Assembly: GCA_027596075.1 (NCBI GenBank)
Contig: JADGJC010000167.1
Coordinates: forward strand, 24,132-88,131
Direction: 5' to 3'
Source of the DNA: Rhizophlyctis rosea
Lineage: Eukaryota; Chytridiomycota; Chytridiomycetes; Rhizophlyctidales; Rhizophlyctidaceae
Length of the DNA: 64,000 nt
Shown: positions 1-12,000 of the stretch, piece after piece
Numbering within the stretch: position 1 is the stretch's first letter
How the letters are laid out: each line of letters begins with the position of its first letter
Made by a program: the position numbers and the translations under genes
The notes under the pieces: model-generated
The model's database searches: none
The model's input: the letters and a program-made list of their open reading frames with translations, nothing else
Told to the model about the DNA's origin: nothing

Positions 1-1595
1 ACCCCTTCTCTGACACCGGCACACAAGAAATCACCGCTTTGTCGAAACGATATACAACTACTATCGTGGTTGTTCCGAGCAGAGATTTAGCGGTGCAGTT
101 GTATACTTGGACCACAACACTTTCAACATTACCTGTCACGGCGCATAAGCATTTAGTTCAATGCCTAATCCGCGACGCCTCAATTGATCTCGAAAAACAA
201 CGCCTCCAATTAACAGAAACACCCCCCAAAATCATAATCGGAACCGCCGGCCCGATCCTCTCCGCCGTTAAAGAAGGACACGTAGACGTCTCCCGCCTCC
301 AATGCATCGTAATCGACGAAATCGACCGCGTCTTACCCGCTATAAGACGGTACGAACCCCTTACGCAGAAATTCAACCAGCAGAAACATGCTGGTGCGGG
401 TGTCGAACTTTTGAACCTCCTCGTGCAACAAAAACGCACCGCACAGGAGGAGGAAGCGAAGAAAGCTGTGACGAAGAACGATAGGGATGTGGATAGTGCA
501 CGTATACGACCCCTCCAAGTCGTGATCAGCAGCGCGACGTTGAATAGCGAAGTTCGGGGGATGTGTGTACGGAGTGGGTGGGTTGGTGAAGGAGCGGTTG
601 TGATTAATAATCAGGGGAGACGGGAGGGAGGGGGGATTTTGCATCGTGTTGTTGTTGTTGGGGAGGGGGGTGTTGGGGGGGTGTGGGAGGGGGTTGAGGT
701 TGGGAGGCGGAGAAAGGACGCACGGGACGACGAAGATGAGGATGGCGCTGAACGTGAGCGTGAACGAGAATGGCGAACTGAAGAAGAGATGCGAAAGGCG
801 CAAAGCAAAAAGGATAAAGAGAAGGAGAAAGCTAAGAAGGGGAGTTTGAGTGATTGTGATCCCCGTGTTCTAGACTACGTCGTACGCTACATGGATGACA
901 AAAGCGTGGCGAAGGCACTGGTGTTTGTGCATAGTAGTGTTAGTTTACGGGGTGTTGTTGAGGAGTTTAAAGGTAGGGGAGTGGTGGCGGAGGGGTTGAG
1001 TGGGATGGCGGATTATGCTCGGGTTGTTGGGGTTGGGAGGGAGGTTGTTGATGTACAGGAGGTTGGGGAGGGTGAGGGTGGAGTGGAGAATATCACTGGG
1101 GATGGTGTCGCTGGGGATGATGTCGTTGGGAATGGTGCTGTAGCAGAGGATGCTCAGACAGCAGAGAAAACTCCTGTGGATGTGGCCGAGGTTGTGGACG
1201 CAAAGGAGAGTAGTGAAGGTGTTGAGGCTGTTGAAGAGGATAGCACCGTAGAGGAGACGTCCACGGACCCCCTTGCTGCAACCCCTGCACCAACAACACC
1301 CCTCCCCTTCCTCCACCCCACCTACCCAACCCGCCTCCTCCTCCTAACCGAACACGAAGCCCGCGGTCTGGACCTCCCAGACCTAACAACAGTCTTCATT
1401 CTCGGTCCGCCATCTAGCCACGCAACGTACCTCCACATGGCTGGACGTGTGGGACGGTTCGGGAGGAAGGGCGAGGTTGTGACGGTTGTTGGTGGTGAGC
1501 GGTTAGGTGATAGGGTGAGGAGTGTGTGGAAGATGGTGGGGATTAAGGAGAGGGAGGTTGAGGTTGAGGGGATTTCTTCTTCTGCTGATGTGTGA
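1..1595 (+). CDS. DEAD-box RNA helicase, 3' part (cut by window edge)
   Basis: The frame is open from base 3 to the TGA at 1593-1595, so the start, the Q motif and Walker A lie outside the window. Motifs seen in order: PSRDLAVQ (motif Ia), IDEID in place of DEAD (motif II, near 309-330), SSAT (motif III), ALVFVHSS at the start of the second RecA lobe, EARGLD (motif V) and HMAGRVGRFGR (motif VI). These support an ATP-dependent RNA-unwinding helicase. Between the lobes sits a long charged, Val/Gly/Glu-rich stretch (roughly 590-1260), much longer than the usual linker. It could be a real insertion or hide unrecognised introns. Divergent motifs Ia and II resemble mitochondrial DEAD-box helicases, but I cannot assign a subfamily. 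Confidence 0.8.
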   Translation, partial: PFSDTGTQEITALSKRYTTTIVVVPSRDLAVQLYTWTTTLSTLPVTAHKHLVQCLIRDASIDLEKQRLQLTETPPKIIIGTAGPILSAVKEGHVDVSRLQCIVIDEIDRVLPAIRRYEPLTQKFNQQKHAGAGVELLNLLVQQKRTAQEEEAKKAVTKNDRDVDSARIRPLQVVISSATLNSEVRGMCVRSGWVGEGAVVINNQGRREGGGILHRVVVVGEGGVGGVWEGVEVGRRRKDARDDEDEDGAEREREREWRTEEEMRKAQSKKDKEKEKAKKGSLSDCDPRVLDYVVRYMDDKSVAKALVFVHSSVSLRGVVEEFKGRGVVAEGLSGMADYARVVGVGREVVDVQEVGEGEGGVENITGDGVAGDDVVGNGAVAEDAQTAEKTPVDVAEVVDAKESSEGVEAVEEDSTVEETSTDPLAATPAPTTPLPFLHPTYPTRLLLLTEHEARGLDLPDLTTVFILGPPSSHATYLHMAGRVGRFGRKGEVVTVVGGERLGDRVRSVWKMVGIKEREVEVEGISSSADV

Positions 1596-2140
1596 GTAGG
1601 GAGGAAAAAGGAGATTTGAGTAGAAGATATTAGTCTAATATCCTTCCTAACACCCTTTTCGATGTGTATATTGACAAATCATGTATATACTGTTGCATCA
1701 ATCTAATTTATCGTTTTCAGGGAGTGGTTTTTCGATTCCAAGTTAATTAAATTGTTTTATTGGTTTGGGAAAGTACACGTACGCGGAGGTGGCTTCTTTT
1801 CCTTTCTTGTACTTTACATTATAGAAGGGGAACGGATGTCTATGGTTGAGTGAATTGTGGGTATCTGTCCACCTTGGCAACTATGACGCCCCGCCAATTT
1901 TCTCGTCAAAGGAACGAGGGCGACAAGTGCGAGGTGCGCATGCAAATGCACACATCCAGCCCGCCATCCCCGCACCCAAATTGCGCAGCTCCGAGGATGT
2001 GCGAGTGAGTTTCACGGGGCATTTCGGAGGCCGTCTGTCCAAGTTTCTGCACCCTTCCATTTCAATTTCCCAAAATACAAAAAGACCACCGAGACCCAAA
2101 ATCCCGTCGTCCTTTTCCCCATAACAACCACTCAACAAAG
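1596..2140. other. Intergenic, helicase 3' end to GGCT-like promoter
   Basis: No gene recognised. The first half is A/T-rich 3' flank of the helicase; the second half is presumably the promoter and leader of the downstream gene. Confidence 0.4.
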
Positions 2141-2656
2141 ATGGACACACAACCACAATCCAATCACATACCCCCCTATTTCGCCTTTGGTTCAAACATG
2201 TCCACCACCCAACTCGCCTCCCGCACCATAACCTACACCCACCGCACACCCGCCCACCTCCCCAACCACACACTCACCTTCCATAAACAATCCTCAAAAC
2301 CCGGAATAGGCTATGCCACCATCCTCCCCTCTCCTTCCTCCACCGTCCACGGCGTGCTGTACTACGGGCTGGGGAAGTCGGATTATGAGAATCTGGATAT
2401 GTACGAGGGTGTTGCGGGTGGACATTACCGGAGGGTTTTGGTTCATGTTGTGGGTGGAGGGGGGAAAGTGGTGGAGGCTGTGACGTATTTTGCTGGGGAG
2501 GGGTTTGTGAGGGAGGGGTTGAGACCTTCACGGGAGTATTTGGGGAGGTTGTTGGAGGGTGCTGATATGTTGCCTGTGGAGTATGTGGAAGGGTTGAGGG
2601 CTGTGAAGGTTGGATGGGTGCCAAAATCGAAACAATCTGCGCGCACTTTCAGATGA
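2141..2656 (+). CDS. Gamma-glutamylcyclotransferase-like (AIG2/GGCT fold) protein
   Basis: A single-exon 171-residue protein. Residues 13-20 (YFAFGSNM) match the substrate-binding YxxYGSN loop of the GGCT fold. GVLYYGL at 71-77 and LDMYEGV at 85-91 match the conserved 'G-hydrophobic-Y ... L-D-x-x-E-G-V' block; Glu89 aligns with the catalytic Glu of gamma-glutamylcyclotransferases. A following Tyr (HYRR, residues 95-98) is also typical. Family members release 5-oxoproline from gamma-glutamyl dipeptides or act on related gamma-glutamyl-amines, in the cytosol. The exact substrate cannot be read from the sequence. The ATG at 2141 is the only start in front of the conserved loop. The length is normal for a single-domain GGCT. 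Confidence 0.8.
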   Translation: MDTQPQSNHIPPYFAFGSNMSTTQLASRTITYTHRTPAHLPNHTLTFHKQSSKPGIGYATILPSPSSTVHGVLYYGLGKSDYENLDMYEGVAGGHYRRVLVHVVGGGGKVVEAVTYFAGEGFVREGLRPSREYLGRLLEGADMLPVEYVEGLRAVKVGWVPKSKQSARTFR

Positions 2657-3158
2657 CTTGCCCATCTCGCCGCCATCCAAGTTCATTCAATCTCTTCCCT
2701 TTCCGATGATACTCCTTCCGCAACAGCCGTTTGTCCTTACCAATATGGAAGCTTTTCAGTTGTGTTCAAGGCGCCGACGTGATGCGGGATGATTGACGTA
2801 ATCCACATGGCCTGTATTGTGAGAGGGTGATTCGTCCACAAGCGAAATTGATGTATTATGGCGCTGTTCGGCATGCAAATTTGTAAGATGACCAAAAACT
2901 TCTCTATTTGATTGATCTAAGATCTACAAGGTCTAAAGTCTTTGACAACATGATTCTATTGCAACAACAAACTACCTTATTTCCGTTCAACGGAAGCAAA
3001 GGATCTCAAAAAAAAGAAACTGACAGGGACAAGGTATATAAAGAAACGAAAAGCTACGCCCAACACATAGAACTAGCTAAACTCGACGACAAGTCTCGAT
3101 AGTCTTTGCGACCGACAGCACGTGAGGACCGAAAAGGAAGGGGGTTCAAGTCCGTCGT
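2657..3158. other. Intergenic between convergent genes
   Basis: No gene recognised. It lies between the 3' ends of the GGCT-like gene (+) and the four-exon secreted protein (-), so it should hold two 3' UTRs and polyadenylation signals. Confidence 0.4.
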
Positions 3159-4061
3159 CTACGGGCGTCTCCAGAAGAAGAATTCCTCGACGATACCATT
3201 TCCAGTACCGGTACCGATGTATGCATTGTATGTTCCGCCACTGGGTACGGCTCTGAGATCCACTTTTGTGTTGGCCTATTTTCGTATGTGAGAGGAAGCA
3301 AATTAGACGGATAGGTATGAGAACACGGAACCGAACTGATCATAACTTCAATATCAGGGACAGGCCATGGCCCAATCCAACAGGACAACAGGCCAACCAT
3401 TTCCATTTAAATGTGTCGGACAAAGTTTTTGATACAAACTCACCACGGGCGTGAAAAATAAGTAGTAGTCGTTGATTTGTGACTCCCTGAATCGCTGATT
3501 GGCTTGGTACTGAGGCAAATTGCATGTATGCAATTCGGCCGGTTGGTTTTCGCCCATGTAGGTTACGCAGTACTTGGCCGAGATGTTGCCCGCGTCTTCG
3601 TAGCGGCGGATTTGGAATACGGTAGATCCGGGTTCGTAGGCTCGATACCAGGATTGCCACCACGGTATAATGGCATCTTCGTGGTTGGGATCATTTGATC
3701 GGAATGTGGGGGCACATTCTTTGAAGGATAAGGTCGGGTCGGTGATGGTCCACGCCTCTGTGGCGAAAGTGTGGTTAATGATATTGGTGGGTTTCCGAAG
3801 TGCAATGCGATTGAGCAGAAAGGGAAAGGGGAGATGAGGAGGGTGTGGGTCTTACTTTGCGTGCTTAGACACCTGTAGTTACTGATGTCGTTTGCCCACC
3901 AATACAGTATGTCTGATGAAGGATAATAAAAAGGACTTCAATGACATTATCCAGTATCTCGAATTTCAAACGAGAAATCACCTACCGCCTTTAGAGGGCC
4001 TCTGAGCTGCCGCTGCTCCCAAAACCGCCAGGATGGAAGAAAGTGCGAAAATGGCTTTCAT
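3159..4061 (-). CDS. Small secreted protein, four exons, family unknown
   Basis: Exons on the minus strand: 4061-3986, 3912-3856, 3757-3444 and 3275-3159. All introns are GT-AG and every phase is consistent, giving 187 residues. It starts with a clear signal peptide (MKAIFALSSILAVLGAAAA, cleavage likely before QRPSKG). The mature part is Trp- and Tyr-rich (ILYWWAND, IIPWWQSWYRAY), has four or more cysteines, and ends in a Gly/Thr-rich segment followed by FFFWRRP. No open frame longer than about 105 residues covers it, so it is visible only after splicing. I recognise no domain. Aromatic-rich small secreted proteins in fungi can bind polysaccharide or be effector-like, but that is speculation. 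The splice model is strong; the function is unknown. Confidence 0.75.
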
Positions 4062-5037
4062 TTTGTCTTTGCAATTTCAATTTGCAAATGGAGAAGCTGC
4101 AATGATTGACGACTTGTTGATTTGCGTGCAGCTTCAGCAACGCGAGCCCTTTTATGATCCGACCATTGTTGGCGAGAAGACTGAGATGAGTGGGCAGCAA
4201 GTGAGTCAAGTAGCTGGCGAGTGATCCACGAATATGCCTTTGATGACCTTGCGGTCTGTGCTGAAACAAAAATGGAAGGCGTATGTGCTGCGCGTAATAC
4301 AACATGCGTAATACATGGTTCCTCCCAATGTAATTTCAAACGCAGCTCGTTGCCTCGATGGATCCCACCGCATAACAGTTCGAATAGACGCGGCGAGTCT
4401 TGGGCGAGGCGGCATGTGTTCAAAGTGGGAACGGGTCCTTCGAAATGCGCTTACATAATGTAAGAGCCCGCTACAATTAAGGTCTCATTGCTTGCCACTC
4501 TTGCCATTACGCCAGGAAGTTCGGGAGGCGGGGCGGTGTGCGGTTGGTGTATGTTACGGGCGCGGGAGCCGAAATTGGAATTAATCGGGTGGTGGGCATG
4601 TTTGAGCAGAGGGCAGCAGGGTTGATGGGTGAGAGTGTACCCATTGATTTGAGGAGCTGTTTCGGCAGCGAAAATGGGCGGGGATGTTGGTGGAGGCTCG
4701 ACGTGGGAGGTTTTGTTTTTGAAAAAGTTGAAAGGACTGGTGTGCGGCTCCCCAAACTTCACGGTTGAGGTAGCAACCGAGTGGGACCCCGTTTCAGACA
4801 CAGCCCGCGCAATTCGATTGTGCGCTCAGGAAATTGTTTGCGCCAATTTCTTCAAATTGAAAATTTTAATATGAATATCTATTGAAGAACTGATCAATCA
4901 ATCAACCAAAACCGCCAAAGATACTATTTGAGGACACTCCCCTCATGGAGCTTACGCAAATGCCGTATTCGTAGAATTACATATTACAATGACGCAACAT
5001 ATTTCTTCTGATCGAATTCTACCATCCGTCCGCCACA
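4062..5037. other. Intergenic, about 1 kb
   Basis: It lies between the start of the secreted-protein gene and the 3' end of the F-box-like gene. Short overlapping open frames exist on both strands, but none has a domain or a plausible splice partner. It likely contains the secreted-protein promoter. Confidence 0.4.
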
Positions 5038-6776
5038 TTACTTCTTGACCCGCTTGGACCTCCTGATGGCAACCGCACTGTTCCCCCCTTCCACAGCTTC
5101 CGGCCCTTCAATCACCTTGCTCCTCTTCAACTTTCTAGTAGCACCCTTAATCTTCCCACCTTCATCATCTTGGACCTCGTCAATCAACCTGCCCCTCTTA
5201 GACCTTCTAATCACCACCTCCTCCTTTTCCTTTTCATCCACATCCACATCAGCAACACCAAGCTCCTTCTTCTTCTCCTTCAACCCCTTCCTCGCCTGGG
5301 TAAACACGTCATCCATCCAATCGACAAGCTCCCGCATCCTAACCTTCCGCCCCTCATCATACCCCCAAATCCTCCTGTTCTCCCTCTCCAAACGCTCCTT
5401 AAACCCCAACAATGTGTTCCTCGTAGGCCGCCAATTCACAGTCCCCACCGCCATCTCGTTCACAAGAAATTCCAGACAACCCCTGCGGTAAACCTGCTCG
5501 GCAGGACTCCCTTGTATGAATGCAACCTGCTCCATCAATTTCCGAACCATCGCTTCGACATACATTCTATATTGACAACCGGTCTTTCCGGATTGAAGGA
5601 GCCCAGCTGCAACGCAGAACCCACGTATGTCGTCCTGGCGTCCATATAGATGTTCTACTTCGTACCAGAGATATACTGCATCCAGACGTTGGTCGTTGGC
5701 TGTAATTTGATTGTGGATCTCGGCGATGTCGGACTGGCGGACGGCGAGACGAAGGCGGATGTGCGGGTGAGTTTTCTTCGAGGGGTCTGTGGAGAGTGAT
5801 TTTGTGATATGGTCCGTAAATCCTGTGAAGAGGTTGTTGCTGATGTCCCAGGCCTTGCCTGATCGCCAGACGTCCAGCAAATGGAGAATTTGGCGATCGA
5901 ACGTGCCTTGGAGGGATGACGGGGCGGAATCGTATAGGGAGTTCAGGACGGCTACACATACGGAGTCCGAGGCATTTCTTTCCAATCCAGGAAGGACATC
6001 CAACAATGTGATTCTCTCCTTTATTATAGGGTTCGATAGAAAATCGCGATCATTACTGTACGACTCTTTTGCCCTCTCTTTGAAAAATTCTGCAAGAGGA
6101 AACAACTCATCGTCCAGCATGCCTTTGAGTTTATCAGGGTTGTTGTGATTCTGGCAGAAACGGACCATTGATAGGCAGGAAGGTGGTATAGGTCGTCGAC
6201 GTGGCCAATTGTACGACAGGCGAGGGGGACGAACGGCTGGAGCTGGCATTTCTACAAGCGCGGGACTGTACCATTTTTGGCGTAATTTGATGTCCGCCCA
6301 AGCAAAACGGAGTGCATCGACCGTCTTAGCTTTCACCAAGAACTTTTCGAGGTAGTAGAGAGGGGGTATGGGCCCGTGGAGGAGTTTATCTATGACTTCC
6401 GCTTTGCGTCCCAAAAATGGGAAACGACGTAGGTTTGCGACTGTTTGAGGGAAGGGCCCAAGTTGCTCTCAGAGTTTGTTCCACCAGAGTCTTCTCACTT
6501 GGACAACTCACGTGCAATGTAAGGTGCTTCGGATTTGAGCAACACCACAATGATTTGAGGGTCACGTAATATGGAGCGCAATTTACGACAGGTGGATAGG
6601 AGGGCAGACATGCAGTTGAGTGGAACGTAACGGAGAATGGAGATAAGCGCGTCATCGTCAATTTTAGCCAGCGTTGGACCAAGAGAGTTCTCTGGCGGGG
6701 TAGCACTTGGTGTCGCGATTAGATCGGCGACTTCAACATATGCTTCGTCTGGCATCTTTGCTGTCTTCGTGGCCAC
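5038..6776 (-). CDS. F-box-like protein, intact member (copy A) of a local family
   Basis: Exons 6776-6512 and 6440-5038 (phase 1 junction, donor GTGAGT, acceptor CAG) give 555 residues. Residues 38-78 form an F-box-like helix set: IDDDALISILRYVP, then LSTCRKLRSILRDP. F-box domains bind Skp1 in SCF ubiquitin ligases, which would make this a substrate adaptor. The rest is an all-helical region with no known domain but clear relatives in this window: blocks resembling FPFLG, LDDELFPLAEFF, ERITLLDVLPGL, LNSLYDSAP and RGCLEFLVNE recur at the other four loci. The C terminus has two basic nuclear-localisation-like motifs (RRSKRGR and the terminal RRSKRVKK). An alternative start at MPDE (6755) is possible. 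It is the only copy here without a visible lesion. Confidence 0.8.
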
Positions 6777-7184
6777 CTTCGATGTGGGTTGCCGCTTTTT
6801 TTGAGGCCGTCAACAGAATCATGAATGTGTGAAAAGTACAAAGGCCGCAATCGCTGCGGCGTCAGGCTGAGGCTGGTGGAGCTGGGGAAGTCGCACAAGA
6901 CACAAGCGGCTGCAGACCCTGACGAACCCTTGAACGCCTCGACCGCAAAGCGTACAGTGTAATTTTGATAGCCCATGAAACATCAGACAATCGGCACCCA
7001 CTTTTTGTACTCGGAAACTTATACTGTCGACATGCAATCAATTCCGCATTGTCATCTGCGGACAATAGCGCGCAACACAATGATAGCGAGATGTTCATGA
7101 TAGGTACCAACGTACTTTACATTCATCGCACAATAGCAAGATAGCAAGTCTTTCCCACTCTCGCCCATTGTGTCCATTATACAA
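6777..7184. other. Intergenic between F-box copy A and pseudogene copy B
   Basis: 408 bp upstream of copy A and downstream of copy B on the same strand. It presumably contains the copy A promoter; no further gene seen. Confidence 0.4.
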
Positions 7185-8579
7185 TCATCTCTTATGCGTC
7201 CGACGCCGCCGAGGAGGACCCACCCGCGATGGCCCTAAAACATGGTCATTCTTCGCCGCATGCACCCCACACTTCCCCAGACCAACCGCAGCAGCCTGCA
7301 CTTCCTGACCGCCCCCTTCAGACCTGCGGGCCAAGCTTAGCAGATTTGGCAACCGTTCTCGCCTTTCCCACATTCTCCCTCTCCGATGCATCTTTCCCAC
7401 ACCACCACCCGTCCTATCCCTTTCCATCAAGTCCTTTTTCGCCTTACGTTTGACCCTATCCATCCACTCGCACAACTCGTACATTCGTCGATTGCTCTCT
7501 TGCCCGGCCACCCCGCCCTCTTGGTTTGCCCGCACTTCATCCTCCAGAGTGGACGTAAAAGACTGGGTAGGTCGCCATTTGACCACTCCCGCCACCCTCT
7601 CCTTCAAGATGATCTCCAGACAGCCCCTAGCATACTCCGAATTAGATGGTGCATCCCCACGATATAGAGCAACGGACCGCAGGCATAACAGCATCGCGTC
7701 GTTGAGTTCGTCTAAATAAGGGCACTTTGGTTTGAGCGTTTGGAGGAGACCGCAGGCAACGATGTAACCGTAGATAGAATATGAATTTCGGAAAAGAGTT
7801 CGAAAGTCGAGCTGAAGCAGAACCCAATTCACGGTTTGACCGTTTTCTGTTATCTGGCGGTGTATTTCGGGAATGTTCACGAAGCGGATGGCGAGCCGGA
7901 GACGGAGGTTTTGGTATATGGATTGGTTGTGCTCACGGATGGCTTCTTCGATCTGTTTCCGAAAAGACTGGCAGAATGGGATGGTAGTCTTCCAGCACAA
8001 CTCTGGTTTGAGATTGTCCAAGGTTTTGAGCACGTGACGTCTAAATGCTGATTGGGTGGACGGTGATGCGGAGTCGTAGAGGGACTTGTACATGGAGATA
8101 CATCTTGGGTTTTCGATGTTTTTGCGCAGGATGGGCATGACATCCGATAAGTAATCCGGTCCCTCACTATTGGATTGGTGAGAAAGACTTCGTCATCAAG
8201 ATTTGTCTCCGATTGGCACTCGCGGAAGTATTCCGCAACAGGGAACAACTCTTCCTCAAGCATATGTTGAAGTTCCTTGGGATTCGATGTTTTCACCCTA
8301 CTCCATTACGATGGACGGGTCCCTCAATACAGACCGAAGAGTGTGACAGGTAGTATGGAGGGCATGCACGGAACCAAGAGGAACGCGGGAGATGATGCAT
8401 CTGAGTGCATCTTCGTTAATTGTCAACAAGGTCGGGCCAAGATCTTGCTTTTGAAGGCTGCGTTTTGCATTCAAGGGGTCCGTCGCTGGACTAAGAATTG
8501 TCTCTTTCGAGTCGGGAGTGCTCTTTGTGCGCTCAACACCGCTTGCAACAGCAGGACTGTGGGTGCGATCGATCAACAT
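7185..8579 (-). pseudogene. F-box-like family, decayed copy B
   Basis: This copy lies directly upstream of copy A on the same strand and matches it along most of its length. The F-box part (8579 to about 8310: LGPTLLTINEDALRCIIS, then LRSVLRDP) ends at an in-frame TAG. The next homologous block (MLEEELFPVAEYF, from about 8290) is in another frame. About 95 residues present in copy A, including the FPFLG block, are missing between them. At about 8146-8153 a second shift follows RDRIT; the homologous LSDVMP block continues one base out of frame, fitting a one-base deletion. Downstream, MYKSLYDSASPS and RGCLEIILKE match copy A to the C terminus. No GT-AG pair repairs either break. It is best read as a tandem duplicate that lost an internal segment. 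Confidence 0.7.
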
Positions 8580-9033
8580 CCTGACCGTTATTGTCTACAG
8601 ATTTGCAGTGACGGGAAGATCTGCTGGTGCAAGATTGCTGAGGGGCTCTCAAAAGACCGCGTGTGGGGTGTGCCCCGATGTCCAGACCATTCAGACACGA
8701 TGGTAACACAGATGGGGAAACCGTGTGAGGTGCCATTCTACTGGGAACTATGAATTTCTCAACAAACATATCAAAACACGGTTGGTCCGGCATCGAAGGA
8801 TCTGATAAGCCACTCTCGGTTTGATAAAAGAAACGGGGACAAAGGAGCGGGCATGAATATTACAAGTGGGGGCGAAAGGGGATGAAAAGGACCAAAATGT
8901 ACCTGCTGTCTATGCAATATAGGTTGAGCATGGTACAATCTGTACAAAAGCCACGGCTATCGGCTGAGTGCCGCTCTATCTCTATATATCCTTCGCACAA
9001 AGCGAGCAATGTAACCATAATGCCTTCCTCCCC
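8580..9033. other. Intergenic, 3' of the NO VEIN-like gene
   Basis: No gene recognised. It holds the 3' flank of the large minus-strand gene and whatever remains of the promoter of the decayed F-box copy B. Confidence 0.35.
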
Positions 9034-12000
9034 CTACTCCCCAATTTGTACTTCGCGTTGCGTGAACTGGCTTATGACAAGCTCCTTGGTAGGGGTGATT
9101 CGCAACTCCCCTGTGCGGTACAAACGGCATGGGTCGATCAAAAATGCACCGAATGTTGGGGTTGTCTTCACGCGTTCCACTCGGATGATCATATACGCCG
9201 TCTTGGGATGTGGTTCGTCGAGATGATGAGTGAGCGTTTCAGCCTGCGAAAAACAAGTCCATGATCAGCCTTTCGATAAAGGAAAGGAAGATGCGACAGA
9301 GGTGGTAATGATAATAACAGCTCCTCAGAGGAAAACAAAACTCCCATCGATCAAACGCACCAATTCCCATTGCCTCCCCTTCATGAACATATTCTCGTCC
9401 ACGCTATTCACGGTGGTTTTTATTTCAATCCAATACTGTGTTCCAACGGGAGGTAGATGATCATCGTCGTCCTCCGTCATCGCATCCTCTTAGTGTTTGA
9501 TTGGCGTTTGTTGGTCGGAGAACCGTTTCAGAAGTGCTCGCATATGTCCCTCAGTGTCGTGGTGGAAGAAATCAGAGTTGGTGTTAACGGTTGGTGCGGG
9601 GAAGCCTGCAATCTGACGTAGATGACTCGTCCAGTTCGCTTCCGTAAAGTCGGGCAACAGGCCGGAGAGTTGGTGATAGGTCTGTCATTTCATGCTCAAG
9701 AGATAGAGGAATCAAAATATGGTTGTCAACTACGTGTTTGACACTCACAAACAGTTCTCCCAAATATCCAGTTTCATTTGTTGAATCCGAAGCAGGAGCA
9801 ATACCTCCATCATCAAGTCGGTCTTGAGGCTGACGTTCCCCACGACGCACACCACGTCTGCGCCCGGTCCCTTTACTGGTCATCACAGCCGGAGTGCTTT
9901 GCCGGATCGTCCTTGGTCTATTTGCTGCAACAGTACCCCTGGTGCCACCTCCCTCCTCAACCGAACCGAAGCCGCCTATTGTGGAGTCATTCCCAGCCGT
10001 CTCAGGAGTAATGGGCGCGTTCGCCATCAATGCAACAAGAGCGGGATCTAGTCGGTCTTGAATCCATCTCCATGAGTTGGAGTTACCTCCCTGGGTAGAT
10101 TCGGGGTTGTTATCCCGATTGGCTGCGGGTGCTGGACTTGTATTGACATTGGGGGGAGGACCAGCGGGCGCTGTTGGAGTTGCGGACCCGCCCGCTTGCA
10201 TTTTGGGAATAGTCTTGTGTGGTGGAGTTTGCCGGGGGGGGAGGAAGTTGCGAAAAAATGCGATCCATCCGTTGAGCCCGTTTTGCAGCAGGGAAGATGG
10301 AATTGTCAAGCTGGTCGATTGTGCGGCGGAGAGGATGTGATGGCAAAGCGTTATACGGAGTCATGCGGGTATTCGCCGCATTGTCGGTGGAGAGAGTGGC
10401 TTGATTGAGGTGGAAAGGTGCGGTCGTATCTACGTTTAGCTGCTCTACCGTAGGGAAGGTCCCATCACCCTGGTGCGTTGCTGATGCCTGGGCGTGTTCG
10501 TTCGGCAAACTGGTCCCATCCATTTCCATACTCGTCCCTGAAGGTAAACGACTGTGGTGGATGGCCGATCCCGACGACTCCCTAAGGCAAGGACTTGGTC
10601 GGCTCCCATTAACAACCCTCGCCGGACGTCCTGGCACCCCATCCACATTTTCGGCTGAGTCGATTACATCTCCTCCCATCACTGCTGATGTTTGCTCAAA
10701 ATGTTGAGGCACATAGCCTTGCTCTGAAGTCCTTGCCCTACGTGCCCCAAGTCCCACAGTGGTCTCCACCTCCTCTTCACTTTCCTCCTCGTCTTCCTCC
10801 TCCTCTTCTTCTTCCTCCGTATCTTCAACCTCTCCTTCATCATCCTCCTCCTCCTCCTCCTCTTCGTCCACATCAAACCGAACTCTCTGATCAAACTCCG
10901 CAGGCAAGCTTGCAATTCCCTCCTCCTTCAAAAACCCCTCTGCCTCCTGCTTAGACATCCTCAACAACGTCCGCATAAATTCGGAAATCCGGGCAGGTAC
11001 CCCAAGAAACTTCCCAATCTGCGCCAAGAATTTGTGATCTTTCAAGTTGTTGGACGCATCTGATGGAAACTTGATGTAAATCTCGATGGGCATGGTTGTA
11101 TCATCTTCCTCTGTATCTGCTTCGGCGGCATGGTCCACGAGCCATACACTCTCCTTGGCTGGTTTCGTATAAGTTCCGTTTGCGTACGACAGGGTGTAGG
11201 TGCTGTTCAAAGATTGTACTGTGAAAACCTTGAGGTGCTGAAGGCGAAGCAATGCTGGTCGGAGATCGTCGTGCTTATTATTGTACATGTGATAGAGACA
11301 TCTGTGGCATAGCTGTCAATATTCAAAAGATTAACCAATTTAACTTGGCACTCGCGTACCTGTCTACCAAGGGAACGATTGCTCTGATGGCATTGGTATA
11401 CCACCTATCCAACGTCTTCCCATGAGGCACACATTTCCGTCGCACCAGCGTCGATAATCTTAGCATAGGCGGTTTGACAAGCTTCAGCAGGGGCATCAGC
11501 TGTGGCACGTCCGATACATCAATTTAAAGCATGTCCACGTGGTCTCCGAAATGTTCCACATATTCCGCATGATCCGGAATAACAATCCGCTCATTGGCTT
11601 TCACGAACCATGTCCTGCCGCCGGCCTTGGTGTATCGACGACGCATGTGGAAGATGGCCTCATTGCAGACTAGGGTGGTGATCCAACTGTAAGTTTCTGG
11701 CTTGGCACGTTTGTTGTCGGTGATGTGTTGGCTCAATGATCGGAGAATTCTCATGATGATTTCCGAATCATCGTGGCTCAGCGGGGATGTGGCGGTGAGT
11801 TCCTTTAGGGCGGCTGGAGTGTCGGTGATGTCCATTGAGCGAACGCCAAGAACGTCAAGGAAGAATGTCTTATGTTCATGGTAGTGGCGATTTAGGAAGG
11901 TAGCGTTGCGGAATATGGTAGTAGAGCCGGACCATCGGACTTCGGTAATGCGTTTCCATTCAGGGGGAGAGCCATTGATGTAAATCAGCGGAGTCGTCTC

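Noticed and set aside
3143..3165. GGGTTCAAGTCC motif resembling a tRNA T loop
   Set aside because: It overlaps the last exon and 3' end of a well-supported protein gene, and no cloverleaf forms.
9490..11526. Reassigned TAA codon as an explanation for in-frame stops in the NO VEIN-like gene
   Set aside because: Clean genes here end in TAA at the expected place (for example F-box copy A and the small acidic protein), so TAA is a normal stop.
11480..11530. A 39-nt micro-intron removing the TAA at 11524-11526
   Set aside because: It has GT and AG ends and keeps the frame, but is far shorter than most introns here, with no branch site or pyrimidine tract.
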